A stretch of 64,000 nucleotides of DNA from Selaginella moellendorffii (lineage: Eukaryota > Streptophyta > Lycopodiopsida > Selaginellales > Selaginellaceae). Below are positions 46,181-57,050 of this stretch, piece after piece. Location of the stretch: contig NW_003314267.1 in assembly GCF_000143415.4 (NCBI RefSeq), forward strand, positions 2,397,839 through 2,461,838, given 5' to 3'. Numbering within the stretch: the stretch's first letter is position 1; every line of letters starts with the position of its first letter. The notes beneath the pieces were generated by a model, which worked only from the letters and a program-made list of their open reading frames with translations, had not been told where the DNA came from and did not search any database. Position numbers and translations under genes: made by a program.

Positions 46181-48958
46181 ATGGTCAGCGATGGAGGCCT
46201 GCGAGAGAGGACGCGCAACATCTGTATCCTCGCCCACGTCGATCACGGCAAGACGACGCTGGCGGACCATCTCATCGCCGCCGCCGGCGATGGCGTCGTC
46301 CACCCCAAGCAAGCGGGTAAGCTTCGCTACCTCGACTTCCTCGACGACGAGCAGCAGCGCTGCATCACCATCAAGAGCGCCTCCATTGCCCTCCGCTACC
46401 GCGATCACGCCATCAATCTCATCGACTCGCCGGGGCACATCGATTTCTGCGGCGAGGTCTCCACGGCAGTGAGGTTGAGCGATGGAGCGCTCGTTTTGGT
46501 GGATGTTTGCGAGGGAATCCACGTCCAGACCCACGCTGTGCTCCGCCAGGCATGGCTGGAGAGGGTGGCGCCGTGCTTGGTGCTCAACAAGGTGGACAGG
46601 CTCGTCACGGAGCTCAAGCTCTCGCCGCTCGAGGCCTACCGGAGAATGGAGCGGATCATCGCCGAGGTGAACGGCATTGTCAGTGGCTTTCGATCCGAGA
46701 GCTACTTCTTCCGCGACGGAGAACAGCACGAAGAAGAGAGTGGTTTTGCGGACTTCTCTCCGGTGGCTGGGAATGTGGCCTTTGCGAGTGCTCTGGACGG
46801 GTGGGCTTTTAGAACACACGATCTTGTGGAAGTTTGCGAGATAAAGCTGGATCACTGTGTGACTGCTCGGGAGCTGGAAGAGAAGCTATGGGGGGGCTTC
46901 TTCTTGGTAACAGAGGACAAGAAACACAAGATTGTGTCCGAGCAGGAGCTTCCAAACGGGGCCAAGACCGCTGCCCCCAACACGAGGAAGCCTCTGTTCG
47001 TGCGACTTGTCCTGGAGAGCTTGTGGCAAGTTTACTCGTCGCTAGAGAAAGTTGGCGACGAGTCGGCAAAGATCCTGAGCAAGGTGATCAACGTCATGAA
47101 GCTCTCGGTTCCAGAGCGAGAGCTACGAAGTGGAGGCAGGGCGTCTCTCCAGGCCGTGATGAGCCGATGGCTTCCACTCTCGGACAAGCTCCTCGACATG
47201 GTTGTCCAAGCTCTCCCGGACCCGGCTCGAGCACAGGCTTACAGAAGCAATCACTTACTCCCGCCAAGAGCAGCGTCGTCTTTTTCGACCCTGATCAGCC
47301 CGAGCCAGCAGCAACTTCTCGACGAGATTGAGCATGCACGAATGTCGGTAAAGAAGTGTGATGACAGCCGCGGAGCTCCTTGTGTGGTTTACGTTTCCAA
47401 GATGTTCGCGGTCCCGGCTTCGATGATTCCTCGTGGTCGAGGAGATGAAGAAGACGAGTGCTTCTTGGCATTCGCGAGGGTGTTTAGCGGGGTCCTTGTT
47501 GCTGGTCAGAGAGTCTACGTGCTCTCGGATGTCTACGATCCAACCGTGGATACGGACAAACGGAGCTTTGAGGTGGCGACTGTCACGGCTCTCTACGTGA
47601 TGATCGGCCGAGGACTCAAGCCCGTGGACAAGGCAGCGGCTGGAAACGTGGTGGCGATCCAGGGACTTGGGGAAGAGGTTCTCAAGACGGCGACACTTAG
47701 CTCATCTCCAAACTGCTGGCCACTCGCGGGCTTAAGTTTCCAGGCGGCTCCGATAGTGAGGGTGGCGGTGGAGCCGTCGAATCCTGCGAACTTGGCACAG
47801 CTTTTGAAGGGACTCAAGCTTCTCAACCGCGCCGATCCCATGGTCCAGGTGACTTTCTCGAGCACTGGTGAGTACGTGCTCTCAGCAGCAGGCGAAGTTC
47901 ATCTCGAGCTCTGCGTGAAGGAGCTGAGGGAGAGGTTTGCTCGCGTGGAGCTTGAAGTCTCGGCTCCTCTGGTAGCATTCCGAGAAACCATTGACGACGA
48001 CAGTGCGATCACGAGCGAGCGATCGGAGGAAGAAGAACAGGAAGAAGGAAGAAAGGAGAGATGCGTGAGCTTCACCACTCCAAACCGCAGGTACACAGGA
48101 AGTGTTGAGGTTTGGAGGCTGCCAAGCTCGGTGCTGGAAGCCATCGAGAGCTCGGGCCTCGTCAAAACCGGCAAGGAGACTTGTTGCTCCGAGACTCTGG
48201 CAGCTCATCTTCTCGCGAATGCAGCAACAAAGAGGGAGCTCTTGGGCGAAATCATCTGGTCGTGCTGTGGAGCCAATCTCCTCGTTTCATCGCCGGAGCT
48301 CCTGCAAAGCTGTGGCAGCGAGGAAGACAGTGCGAGCCTGGAGAGCAGCATCGTGACGGGCTTTCAGCTGGCCTGTACCGCCGGTCCGCTGTGCAAGGAG
48401 CCACTGTGGGGACTGGCCTTCAGGATCAAGGTGGCGACTTGCAGCAATGCTGGCCATGGTGGCGTTGAAAACTCGGGACAAGTTATCAAGGTGATCAAGG
48501 AGGCGTGCCTGGAAGCAGTGGCGAAGAGAAATCCCAGGCTTGTGGAGGCGATGTACCTGTGCGAGGTGAGCACAAGCTCCTTGTTCCTGGGACAAATGTA
48601 TGGAGTTTTGGCGAGGAGGCGGGCGAGGGTGGTGAAGGAGGAGATGGCGGAAGGGAGGGACGTGTTTGCGGTGGTAGCGTTTGTCCCCGTGGCGGAGAGC
48701 TTTGGCCTGGCGGAGGAGCTGAGAAAGAGGACGTCTGGAGCGGCCAGCCCCCAGCTGCGGTTTAGTCACTGGGAAGTAGCCGAGGACGATGGAGATGATG
48801 GACTGGAGATGGGAGCTTTTCCAGAGAGGGACGAAGAACAAGGAGGGGGATTTGCGAAGCGGTTGATTGACGCAGTGAGGAGACGAAAGGGATTGGCTGT
48901 CAAGGAAAATCTTGTGAGGCATGCCGCGAAGCAAAGAACCTTGGCTAGAAAAGTCTAA
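46181..48958 (+). CDS. EFL1: Elongation factor-like GTPase 1 (EFL1/Ria1), 60S ribosome maturation
   Basis: This intronless gene encodes 925 residues. EFL1 works with SBDS to release eIF6 (Tif6) from pre-60S subunits in the cytoplasm. The GTPase domain has G1 AHVDHGKT (18-25), G3 DSPGHID (82-88) and G4 NKVD (136-139). EF-2-like domains follow, including PASMIPRGR, domain III VQVTFSSTGEYVLSAAGEVH and domain IV. The C-terminal domain V has MYLCEVSTSS, then FLGQMYGVLARRRARV. The length is below the roughly 1100 residues of yeast and human relatives; the EFL1-specific insertions appear reduced. It starts 226 bp after the F-box stop, on the same strand. Confidence 0.92.
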   Translation: MVSDGGLRERTRNICILAHVDHGKTTLADHLIAAAGDGVVHPKQAGKLRYLDFLDDEQQRCITIKSASIALRYRDHAINLIDSPGHIDFCGEVSTAVRLSDGALVLVDVCEGIHVQTHAVLRQAWLERVAPCLVLNKVDRLVTELKLSPLEAYRRMERIIAEVNGIVSGFRSESYFFRDGEQHEEESGFADFSPVAGNVAFASALDGWAFRTHDLVEVCEIKLDHCVTARELEEKLWGGFFLVTEDKKHKIVSEQELPNGAKTAAPNTRKPLFVRLVLESLWQVYSSLEKVGDESAKILSKVINVMKLSVPERELRSGGRASLQAVMSRWLPLSDKLLDMVVQALPDPARAQAYRSNHLLPPRAASSFSTLISPSQQQLLDEIEHARMSVKKCDDSRGAPCVVYVSKMFAVPASMIPRGRGDEEDECFLAFARVFSGVLVAGQRVYVLSDVYDPTVDTDKRSFEVATVTALYVMIGRGLKPVDKAAAGNVVAIQGLGEEVLKTATLSSSPNCWPLAGLSFQAAPIVRVAVEPSNPANLAQLLKGLKLLNRADPMVQVTFSSTGEYVLSAAGEVHLELCVKELRERFARVELEVSAPLVAFRETIDDDSAITSERSEEEEQEEGRKERCVSFTTPNRRYTGSVEVWRLPSSVLEAIESSGLVKTGKETCCSETLAAHLLANAATKRELLGEIIWSCCGANLLVSSPELLQSCGSEEDSASLESSIVTGFQLACTAGPLCKEPLWGLAFRIKVATCSNAGHGGVENSGQVIKVIKEACLEAVAKRNPRLVEAMYLCEVSTSSLFLGQMYGVLARRRARVVKEEMAEGRDVFAVVAFVPVAESFGLAEELRKRTSGAASPQLRFSHWEVAEDDGDDGLEMGAFPERDEEQGGGFAKRLIDAVRRRKGLAVKENLVRHAAKQRTLARKV

Positions 48959-49691
48959 TAGCCCATTTTCTTTCGAATATTTGGAAGATTCGTTTTTGAA
49001 AGATACCAAATAATCCCTAACCCTAAAATTGGAGCGCAAAGTTCAGTCACGTAGTGGTAGCCACAGACTTTCAGGCAGCAGCAGCAGCGCAAGAGCAGTA
49101 GTTAAGTAGCGCGAGCAGAAAGTAGCAGAGTGAGTAGTAGAAGCACGTAGGTAACGAGACATAGCACGATAGAGTTAGATAGTAAGGAAGACTGGGAACG
49201 AAGAACAGCAGTGAGACGAAGTGAAGAATTAACAGTCAGATAGCAGGGGACCAATCATTCAGGGCGAAGCACTCCTCGGCTGGATTCCACCACTTCATTG
49301 AAATGGTGGCGGGAAGAAGAGCTCCAATCTTTGTAGTTTTCTTTTTCTACACTTGTAAATATCCATTCCAAATCTATAGTCTTTCAAGTTCGTGATCGCC
49401 CCCTTTCGTGATTAGCTTTGAAAAAGAAAATAAATGGAGATCCGATTTTTGGCCATTGTTTGATGAGGCCATGCCACTTTTGCTGATCACGAGTGACGAG
49501 CTCATGAAGTAAACATTGGCTAACAACCGGCTGCGACCGTATAAAGTCATGCCAAGCAAAGCGCGCCTCCACGCAAAGACCCCCTTTGACAAAACACTTC
49601 TCTCTGCCAAGAGCTTCTTTTTTATTTAGCTAGTGGCTAGTGATCTTTTCCTCGTTGTCATTCTAGCTCTGTGGATCATACGGGCCGAGCG
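48959..49691. other. Intergenic region between EFL1 and the carbonic anhydrase gene
   Basis: Around 49070-49220 the sequence is rich in AGCAG/AGTAG triplets without an ORF. No supported gene or repeat boundary was found. The right end is presumably the promoter of the next gene. Confidence 0.4.
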
Positions 49692-50802
49692 ATGGCAAGA
49701 AATCTTCGCAGCTTCGCCGCGTTTCTTGCGATTTTCTTGACGTTTTTAATCCACTCGAGCGGTACTGCACTCATTGCTTGAACTGATCATTCCATCCAAT
49801 TGAGCTCTCTTCTTATGAAACTCTTTTATCTCTTTGCTTTCGTGCTTGTTTAGATGCTTCTGATCGAGAGTATGACTACTCCAACAACAGCCCGCGCGGG
49901 CCGCAGCGATGGGCGAGCCTCCACCGATCGTGGACGCTGTGCAGCTCCGGCTCACTCCAGTCGCCCATCAATCTCACCAAAGAGACGGTCTTGCGCGACA
50001 AAACCCTGCACAAGCTCGACTCCAATTACAACTCCACTGCCATCGCTACGGTTCTGGACTGGAAAGAGGATGTGGTCGTAAGTTACACTCCGAGATCTTT
50101 GATCTTTGATCTTCGATCTTCTCCTGGGAAATGATATACTTTGTTTTCTTTGTTCCAGCTTAACTTCCCAGACAATGCTGGTGATTTGATGATCAACGCG
50201 ACCCAGTACAAGCTAGTCCAGATCCGTGTCCACTCGCCCAGCGAGCATATGCTGGAAGGAAAAACGTAAGCTTTTCTCTTCGGAAATGAAATGAAATTTT
50301 GGTTTTTCTCTTGAAAAGGTTTCCTGCCGAAGTCCATCTCGTCCATAACAGCACTGACGACTCCAGCCGCATTGCGATCGTAGCATTCTACTTCAAGCTC
50401 GGGCGTCCAAACACTTTCATTGGCCAGGTAGGAATATTTCATTCTTTCTTGGATTTCTATTCAAAATATTTACAAAATAATCAAACTGATAATATAAGGT
50501 GATCGATGCACTCAACTCCACCCAAAACTTGGGCGAGCTCAACCCAACGCTACTCAAGATGGTGGGCAGGCCGTACTACCGCTACTCGGGCTCGCTGACC
50601 AGCCCACCCTGTACGGAGGGCGTTGACTGGTACGTGGTCAAGAAGAATCGCCGCATGTCCGTTGACCAGTTCCAGTTCATCCACAGCTATGTCAACGTAA
50701 GTCAATCACAGTGAAGTTCTTATTAACTTTTTTACTCCATAGGGAAGCAACGCAAGGCCCATGCAGCCTGCCAATGGACGAGAAATCGAAGCTTATAAAT
50801 AG
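49692..50802 (+). CDS. Alpha-type carbonic anhydrase homologue with an altered zinc site
   Basis: Six exons (49692-49761, 49854-50077, 50159-50265, 50319-50427, 50499-50696, 50743-50802) give 255 residues, with all phases matching. There is a signal peptide (about 1-23). Family motifs are GPQRWASL, LQSPINL, HSPSEHMLEG, FPAEVHLVH, YRYSGSLTSPPCTEGVDW and NARPMQPANGR. Alpha-CAs bind zinc with three His residues, the first two in a QxHWHSPSEH-type motif. Here the motif reads QIRVHSPSEH, so the first ligand is Arg121; His123 and His140 remain. Such a protein may be catalytically weak or dead, or have a binding role like other CA-related proteins. The predicted location is secretory (apoplast or plastid lumen). 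Confidence 0.93.
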
Positions 50803-51122
50803 TATAAGAATTACGTGAACAAGAATATACCATGTACGTCATAAAGAATATGCCCAGGAATATAAAAGAAGGCTTGCCCCACCGTACAGTGCTTGCGTGT
50901 TCCAACGGCCGCGCCTGTTAAAATTTGAAAATCCGGGAGAGGAGAAAGAGATTAGGTCTTTCTTCTCTCCTCTTTCTCCCGATCGATCCATCCACGATGC
51001 GACGCCGCCTCCAAATCCACTCGGCCGGCCAGTTGGGCTGAAAGGATGCGCGGCGCGGCGCATCGAGAAGCGAGGTGATTGATCCCTTCTTTGTAGCCCC
51101 GAAGAACCATACCATCGCGGCC

Positions 51123-52825
51123 ATGGCGAGCTTGAGCGTCTCCGGCCTGGCGCTGCCGCAGTGCGCCTCCATGCTGCGCGAGAAGCAGCGGATGTGCTCC
51201 GGGAATTGCAGCACCAGTGGATCCAGCGGCGGCAGCGCTAGCGGCAGGCGGAGTTACAGCACTAGATTCGCATTTGGAGGAGGAGGAGGAGCGTCATCGT
51301 CGTCAGTAGCGAGGAGAGATTGGAGGCCTGTGCAAACTAGAAGAACAACAGCCACCACCGTCACCATGACACTGGGAGGAAGCTTTGATACCTTTCGGGA
51401 CAGTGGTGGAGCACCGCCCACGCGTTTCCAGCGAAGTGGATACCTCCTCGGCCAGCCCTTGAAGAGCCTGGATCCCGGCTTGCACCTCGGCCCGGAGCTT
51501 CCACGCCTCCACCAGCGGAAGGGTCCTTCGTTCCTCAAGCCTGGAAGAATCGGAGTTAAGCGAGAGAGCAGCGATCCGGATGGAACTTACGAGACCACCA
51601 AGAAGGAGGTGACCAAGGCGGCGAAGCGGCTCAAGGACGACAAAGGTGGCGGCACGGGCAGGATCGCCGTCTACTTCGTCTCCTGGTGGGGGCTCAACAT
51701 CATCTTCAACGTTTACAACAAGAAGGTGCTCAACGTTTACCCGTTTCCGTGGCTCACCTCCGTCATGGCGCTCTTCGCCGGGACCGTCATCATGCTCGGC
51801 TCGTGGATGACGGGATGCATCCAAGCTCCCGACACGGACATGCAGTTCTGGCAGAATCTCTTCCCTGTAAGAACCAAAGAACTCATTAGTCAGTCCACGA
51901 ACTTGAAGTAACGAAACCAAAGAGAGCGTAGGAACGAACTCACCTTGAAAGCTTTTCAGGTGGCAGTGGCGCATTCCATTGGACACGTCGCTGCGACCAT
52001 CAGCATGGCGAGGAGTGCTGTGGCCTTCACGCAGATCATCAAGAGCGCGGAGCCCGCGTTTAGCGTGGTGCTGTCGCGACTCTTCCTCGGAGAAAGGTAT
52101 CCTCTTCCCGTCTACTTATCACTCCTGCCAGTCGTTGGAGGTTGCTGCTTGTCCGCCGCCACCGAGCTCAACTTCGACATGATAGGTACTTTCTTCTTCT
52201 TCGCTTGCCTCTTTTCTTCGACTTATCGAGCTCCTGTTTGTCACAGGTTTCTTGGGAGCCAACATCTCCAACGTTGCCTTTGTCTTCCGGAACTTCTTCT
52301 CCAAGAGAGGCATGAGCAAGAAGGTCAGCGGCCTCAACTACTACGGCTGCCTGTGCATCATGTCTCTGGCCATCTTGACGCCCTTCGCAATCGCCATAGA
52401 AGGCTTTCACAACTGGAACGTTGGCTGGCAAACTGCGTCTCGAGCAATCGGTCCCCCATTCCTCTGGTAACGTTGGTCACTTCCAAACTTGAGACTCTGC
52501 CTTCCCCGTCGTTCTTTCTTTCTCACGCCGTCCGTCTGCTAACCAGGTGGGTGATCGCACAGAGCGTCTTCTACCACTTGTACAACCAAGTCTCGTATAT
52601 GTCGCTGGACCAGATATCTCCGCTGACTTTCAGCATTGGTAACACCATGAAGAGAGTTTCTGTCATTGCGGCGTCCATCTTCATCTTCAAGACGCCGGTG
52701 CAGCCTGTGAATCTGATTGGTGCAGCCATTGCGATTTTTGGAACCTTCTTGTACTCACAGGTAGACAAAAGCTTGTTCGCTGTGAACTCCCTCACTGTTC
52801 TTTTCCTTTGCAGGCAAACAAGTGA
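51123..52825 (+). CDS. GPT: Plastid glucose-6-phosphate/phosphate translocator (GPT-type)
   Basis: It exchanges hexose or triose phosphate for phosphate across the inner plastid envelope. Exons 51123-51866, 51960-52185, 52247-52466, 52547-52760 and 52814-52825 give 471 residues. Family signatures are WWGLNIIFNVYNKKVLNVYP, VAVAHSIGHVAATISM, FTQIIKSAEPAFSVVLSRLF, LPVYLSLLPVVGGC, FVFRNFFSKRGM, VFYHLYNQVSYMSLDQISPL and NTMKRVSVIAASIFIF. These match GPT more closely than the triose-phosphate or PEP translocators. The last exon encodes only three residues (ANK) and the stop. The region before the first membrane segment is about 200 residues (Ser/Gly/Arg-rich), roughly twice a normal transit peptide. 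The ATG at 51123 is the first in frame. Confidence 0.93.
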
Positions 52826-53026
52826 AAAATAGCTTTTTTCAGCCGTGCTACAAGAGAGAATGAGAGAAGATTGAAAGTGTACCTGTTTTTTGAGACTTCG
52901 CAGGGAGAATGCATTGACGCTGATCTGTTTTGTTCGAGACAAACTGTTACTGTTATCGCATTGCAAGTGTTAGCTGTAATTAAAAAATATAGAAAGATCG
53001 TCAGTAGCCAGACACGCGTGAATTTC

Positions 53027-53818
53027 TCACAAGGGAAGCAGCAACACGGGGCAAGGAACGAATTCTGCAAGGAGGTTCCCATCAATGTGCTTGGAATGAA
53101 TGCATTCCATGCTGAGAACGACCAAGTCTAGCCCCATGTCATCCGCAACTTCTCCTATTACCACTGCTGCTTTCTTGCCTTCTCCAATCTTTTCCAGCAT
53201 CCCATAGTCTTGGATTCCTCCTACAAAAGAAAAATGTATCACAAGTTTACCAATGAATATCAATCCCAACCTTCTTCCAGGTGCCAGCGAATTGTTTGAA
53301 GTCTCTGCTCGTAGTCTTTCTCCTTTTTCTCCTCATCAATCACTGCAGCCACGGCAAATTCATAATGGACGTGATGGACCCAAACAAAAAACGAAGTTAC
53401 GTACCCACAACTGTGATCTTTGCGCCATACTTCTTCGCTAGAGACGTAGCTGTTGCCGCGGCCTACAAAAAGAAAAACAAAGAAAGAAACAGCACTCAGA
53501 ATCAATCAAAGAAAAAAACTGAGTTTTTGCAACCTGACGAGTCGAATCCGACAGATACGGGTTCTTATCGATGATGGGCAGTAGAACATGTTGAAACTCT
53601 TTCGCTATTGCTGGAGCTCCGTCTGCATTACAGTGAATCGGCAACTCGAGAGACAAACAAGAATCCGACTTACCAGTAGCACTACTGCTGCACCGAGCCA
53701 CCCGAAAGCGTTGAGGACGAATCGAGTAGCATCTAGACCGATTTGCTGGGGCCTGGAACGAAAAGCAAGACAAAGAAGAAGAGGTTGAAAGGCCGATCCG
53801 GCTGATGTTGCTCATCAT
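53027..53818 (-). CDS. Plastid universal-stress-protein-like (adenine nucleotide alpha-hydrolase fold) protein
   Basis: Five exons (53818-53674, 53622-53534, 53462-53405, 53342-53271, 53220-53027) give 185 residues with matching phases. A Ser/Arg-rich N-terminus (about 1-48) looks like a plastid transit peptide. Next comes HVLLPIIDKNPYLSDSTRQ, the alpha segment AAATATSLAKKYGAKITVV, then VIDEEKKEKDYEQRL, TIRWHLEEGG, GKKAAVVIGEVADDMGLDLV and the end FVPCPVLLLPL. The strand-helix layout and the final PVLLLP strand fit a USP domain. The glycine-rich ATP loop of nucleotide-binding USPs is not obvious. The biochemical role is unknown. It converges with the GPT gene. Confidence 0.85.
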
Positions 53819-53971
53819 CGTCGCCCAAAACCAAGGAAGAGAAACCAAAACCCACAAAGTCCACTTGGACAGTAGCTAGGGCTTTCCAGACTCTTCCCCT
53901 TCCTAAATCCTGCTTCCTGCCTAGCTATGGAAACTAAAACCAGTGTAAACTAAAATTGAATTTCCCTGTCC

Positions 53972-55659
53972 CTAAGAGAAGCTTGCTTCCTGTGCTATCC
54001 TTCTAACTTCATCCACCTGGGAAATGATCGCATCTGTGCTTTCGATCGGTACCTCTACTGCTAATTGCAAGCTGTGTCTGATGATGCTGCTTGACGTTGT
54101 CGTCGTTTTCTTTTTGCTGCTACCCGGTGTGGTCTTCTTCGCAGACCCTGGCTTTGGTGGCTTGCCTCTCGGCTTCTTTTCTGCGGCTTCTCCCGGGGAG
54201 TTGGACTTGCTGTGGCCGTTTCCATTTCCTGCTTCCTGACCACCCGCATCAGTCTCCTGGTGGGAAAAAAACAAGGCAAACTTTTGAGAAAGAACGAGAT
54301 CAATTAGACATGGAGGCACCTGTTTCAGAGGTTCCATCTGCAGTCTCCCGCCTGCTGCTGCTGCAATCGCTGCCACTGCCTCCATTTCGTGGGTACCGGC
54401 AAAAGGAGCGGCCGACATCGGCTGCGGAGGCGTATGGTCCTTCCAATCCGTGATTGGGAATGCAAAGTCCGGACCGAAGTTGAATCGAACCGTGCAGTTT
54501 GGCTCGTTCGGAAGCGTGTACATTGAAGCAGCAGGAAAGTACCGTCCTGCGTAGATATCTTTGTAAGCACAGCCCTGGTACACACCGTTTCTAAAGAACA
54601 CAATCTCGCCTCCTGAAAACAGAAAGCACCAAGACGTCGTTACGAAACGGTGAAAAGAAACAAGAGTCGATACAAACCAGGCAAAGGCCTGAGAGGCTCC
54701 TCTTTCGTCTCGGCAGTGTAAGGCAAGCCTTTGAAGCTCACAATCTCCGGTGGCTTTGGAGCAAGAGCAGCACCATTCGGCAAGTTGATGTAGAAGCCAA
54801 TCGTGTCACCTTCAATGTAGGCTTCTCCATAAGGCTCCCTGAGCGCTGCATGGACTTTACTCCCTTCCAGGTCCCGGTAGCCATATCCATGACTGTCGTA
54901 TCCAACCGGAGCCTGGACATCACCCTTCTGCGTACACCACCCAAGCCGCGTGTGCCCAGTCTTCCCCAAGTGCTCCACAGTGATCTCAAAGTACCAAGCT
55001 CCTTCCACAACACCCCGAGTAGCTCGGACCATCCGGTACCCTTTGATACTCCCAGCCGAGAGCTGGTCGGCGCTGAGCTCCACCTTCTCGGCCTTCTGGA
55101 GCTTGGAGAGCAAAACTGGCAAGTCCGGCCCATCCTCGATCTTGGGAACCACGGGACTGAGGTAGACCGAGTTCTCATTCTCCAGAGCTTTCGCCTGTGT
55201 CTTGCTGCCCCCCTTTTTGCTGCTCTTCCTCGTCGTGCTCTTGCTCCAAACGTTTGTGTTTCTCTTCTTTGGCTTCTTCGCTGCCGCCGCGGATGCCCCC
55301 TCGTCCCCCTGCTTGCGTTTCTGGCTCACCTTTCCCTTCTTCTTGTTGTTGCCTCCCTCAGCAGCTGGAATCTCCATCTCTGGAGTCTCTGGCGCTGGAG
55401 TCCCGGGGGCGGCCTCCTCCTCCTCCTCCTCATTCCCATCCCCACGATTCACATTCTCGATCGGCACTGCGTCGGTAGCATCCGGAGTGGAATTTGGATC
55501 CCTACTCACCCCTTCGTCGTCATCGCCCGCCGCATTCGGGCTGTTGTTGTTGTCATCGTCGTCGTCGCCGAGCCGGAGCGATGGAGTGCGATCCTCGTCC
55601 TCCATCTCCTCGTCGCCGCCCTCGCCCTGCTCCGCGAGCTCCTCCTCCATCGTCATCAC
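53972..55659 (-). CDS. ASH2-like COMPASS subunit (SPRY domain), TRAUCO-type
   Basis: Exons 55659-54678, 54612-54320 and 54256-53972 give 519 residues. ASH2 proteins form the WRAD core that stimulates SET1/Trithorax H3K4 methyltransferases in the nucleus. The acidic N-terminus (Asp/Glu/Asn runs) is followed by a Lys-rich block (about 110-165, nuclear signals). The SPRY domain then runs from [20 protein letters not shown] through [46 protein letters not shown] and [15 protein letters not shown] to [17 protein letters not shown] linker rich in Lys/Ser/Pro and a C-terminal helix ([11 protein letters not shown]) resemble the DPY30-binding end. It starts 78 bp after the SAP30-like stop, on the same strand. 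Confidence 0.93.
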
Positions 55660-55737
55660 CTAAAACCCTAAAAATATTTTCACGCGAATATGCCCAACGA
55701 ATAATCTTACTCCGGGAAAAGGAAAACTCTTCGTGCT

Positions 55738-56224
55738 CTAGCTCTTGAGCCTCTTGGCGAATCGCGCGATCACTTGGAACTCGTCCAGATGCTGTGACAA
55801 GAAGAGATAGAAACGATCGATTAGTGGAGCGCTTGGCTGTGGGGCTTGCCTGTTGGGACGCGAAATGTCGGATCACGGCTTCTAGCAGCTCCTCCTTGGA
55901 AGAATTGGGGCTAACAGGCTGCAAGAAAATCAGGACGCCAGAAAGAGAAGCGATCGATCGATGCGTACGAGTTTGAAGTGGCGCCGGTACCGCCTCAGCG
56001 CCGCCGTCTCCAGCTTGCTCAGATCCACAATCTGATCCAAGAAATATCCATCGATGATTGATCGATCGATCGAAAGAGGGAGAGAAAGAGGAGAAAGAAG
56101 ATAAAAATCTATCGATCGATCAGAAAACTCTCACCGTTTCTTGCCGAGATCCCGTCGCTGCTGCTGCCGCTCTTGGATCAATGTGAGTGGACGATCGCTT
56201 CTCGGAGGAGGATTTCGCGTTCAT
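55738..56224 (-). CDS. SAP30-like subunit of a Sin3-histone deacetylase complex
   Basis: Four small exons (56224-56135, 56031-55969, 55918-55850, 55791-55738) give 91 residues. The conserved Sin3-binding core reads VDLSKLETAALRRYRRHFKL, then PVSPNSSKEELLEAVIRHFA, SQQ, HLDEFQVIARFAKRLKS. The third intron has a GC donor (CAACAG|GCAAGC). Reading it as GC-AG is required to join SQQ to HLDEFQV. The N-terminus is short and Ser/Ala-rich. It shares a short divergent promoter with the membrane-protein gene on the plus strand, and precedes the ASH2-like gene. Confidence 0.88.
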
Positions 56225-56347
56225 GGAACTGGCGATGGATCGAAATCTTTCGCTAGGGATATTCGAGCGATGGAAGGAAGAAAGGGGTATATTTTTGGGC
56301 TTGGCCTTGTTTGGATTTTAGGGATTGGATTGGGGAAAGGAGGAAGG

Positions 56348-56934
56348 ATGCTGATCGAGGCGGACGTCTACGAGGATTACATCCTTTGCGACAAGCAGCG
56401 AGCTGGCGGCGATGATGGCCGCGACCGCGGTGATGACGATCGCGCCTCCCAATCATGCGTCGTCGATCCTCCTCCTCCAGCGCCGGCGCCAGTGATTCCC
56501 GAGAAGAAGGAGGCGGTGGAAGAAGAATCGCAGAGCGCCGCCAAGATCATCGATGCCGCGGCGGCACTGCGATGGATGCAAGAGCTCGGCCGCGATTACA
56601 AGGCGTATCGGCTCCAGAGCCTGGGATTTCTCGTCCTTAGCACCGTGCTCTTCGCGGCTCTCCTGGCGATCGTCGTGTGGCAGCACAACCAGATCCTCGT
56701 CTTGAAAGAGGTAAGTCTCTAGAAATTTTTTCTTTCCTCCATCGATTGACTGATCGATCCGATCGCTTTGTTTTCCAGAGGGTGGAGTATCTCTCCCAGG
56801 CGGCGTACATCCAGGAGACCCCCATCACGATCTCCCGCCCGCGCTGCACGACCCTCTTCCCGAGCTCCCTGTGCGAGACCAGCAAGGAGCTGCTAGGGCG
56901 CTTGCGATCGCGCTTGATCAACGAGTTTGCCTAA
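56348..56934 (+). CDS. Plant membrane protein of unknown function, single transmembrane helix
   Basis: Exons 56348-56710 and 56779-56934 give 172 residues. After MLIEADVYEDYILCDKQ comes an acidic, Pro-rich linker. A helix (IIDAAAALRWMQELGRDYKA) follows, then a membrane segment (SLGFLVLSTVLFAALLAIVV), then a C-terminal region with YLSQAAYIQETPITISRPRC. An in-frame ATG at 56270 would add 26 hydrophobic residues. I prefer 56348 because the extra sequence looks like a leader and lies close to the divergent SAP30-like start. The exon structure is convincing; the function is not known to me. Confidence 0.75.
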
Positions 56935-57050
56935 ATTCTCTAGAGATTTCCAGCGATTTCTATCCCCCCGATAGAAATCGAGAGAGCTTCTTCTTCATTG
57001 TCACTCTCACATACATTGTCTAAATTCCGTTTTTCTCTTTCCGCAAGTAC

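Noticed and set aside
54850-55671. 273-codon plus-strand ORF
   Set aside because: It is antisense to the ASH2-like gene.
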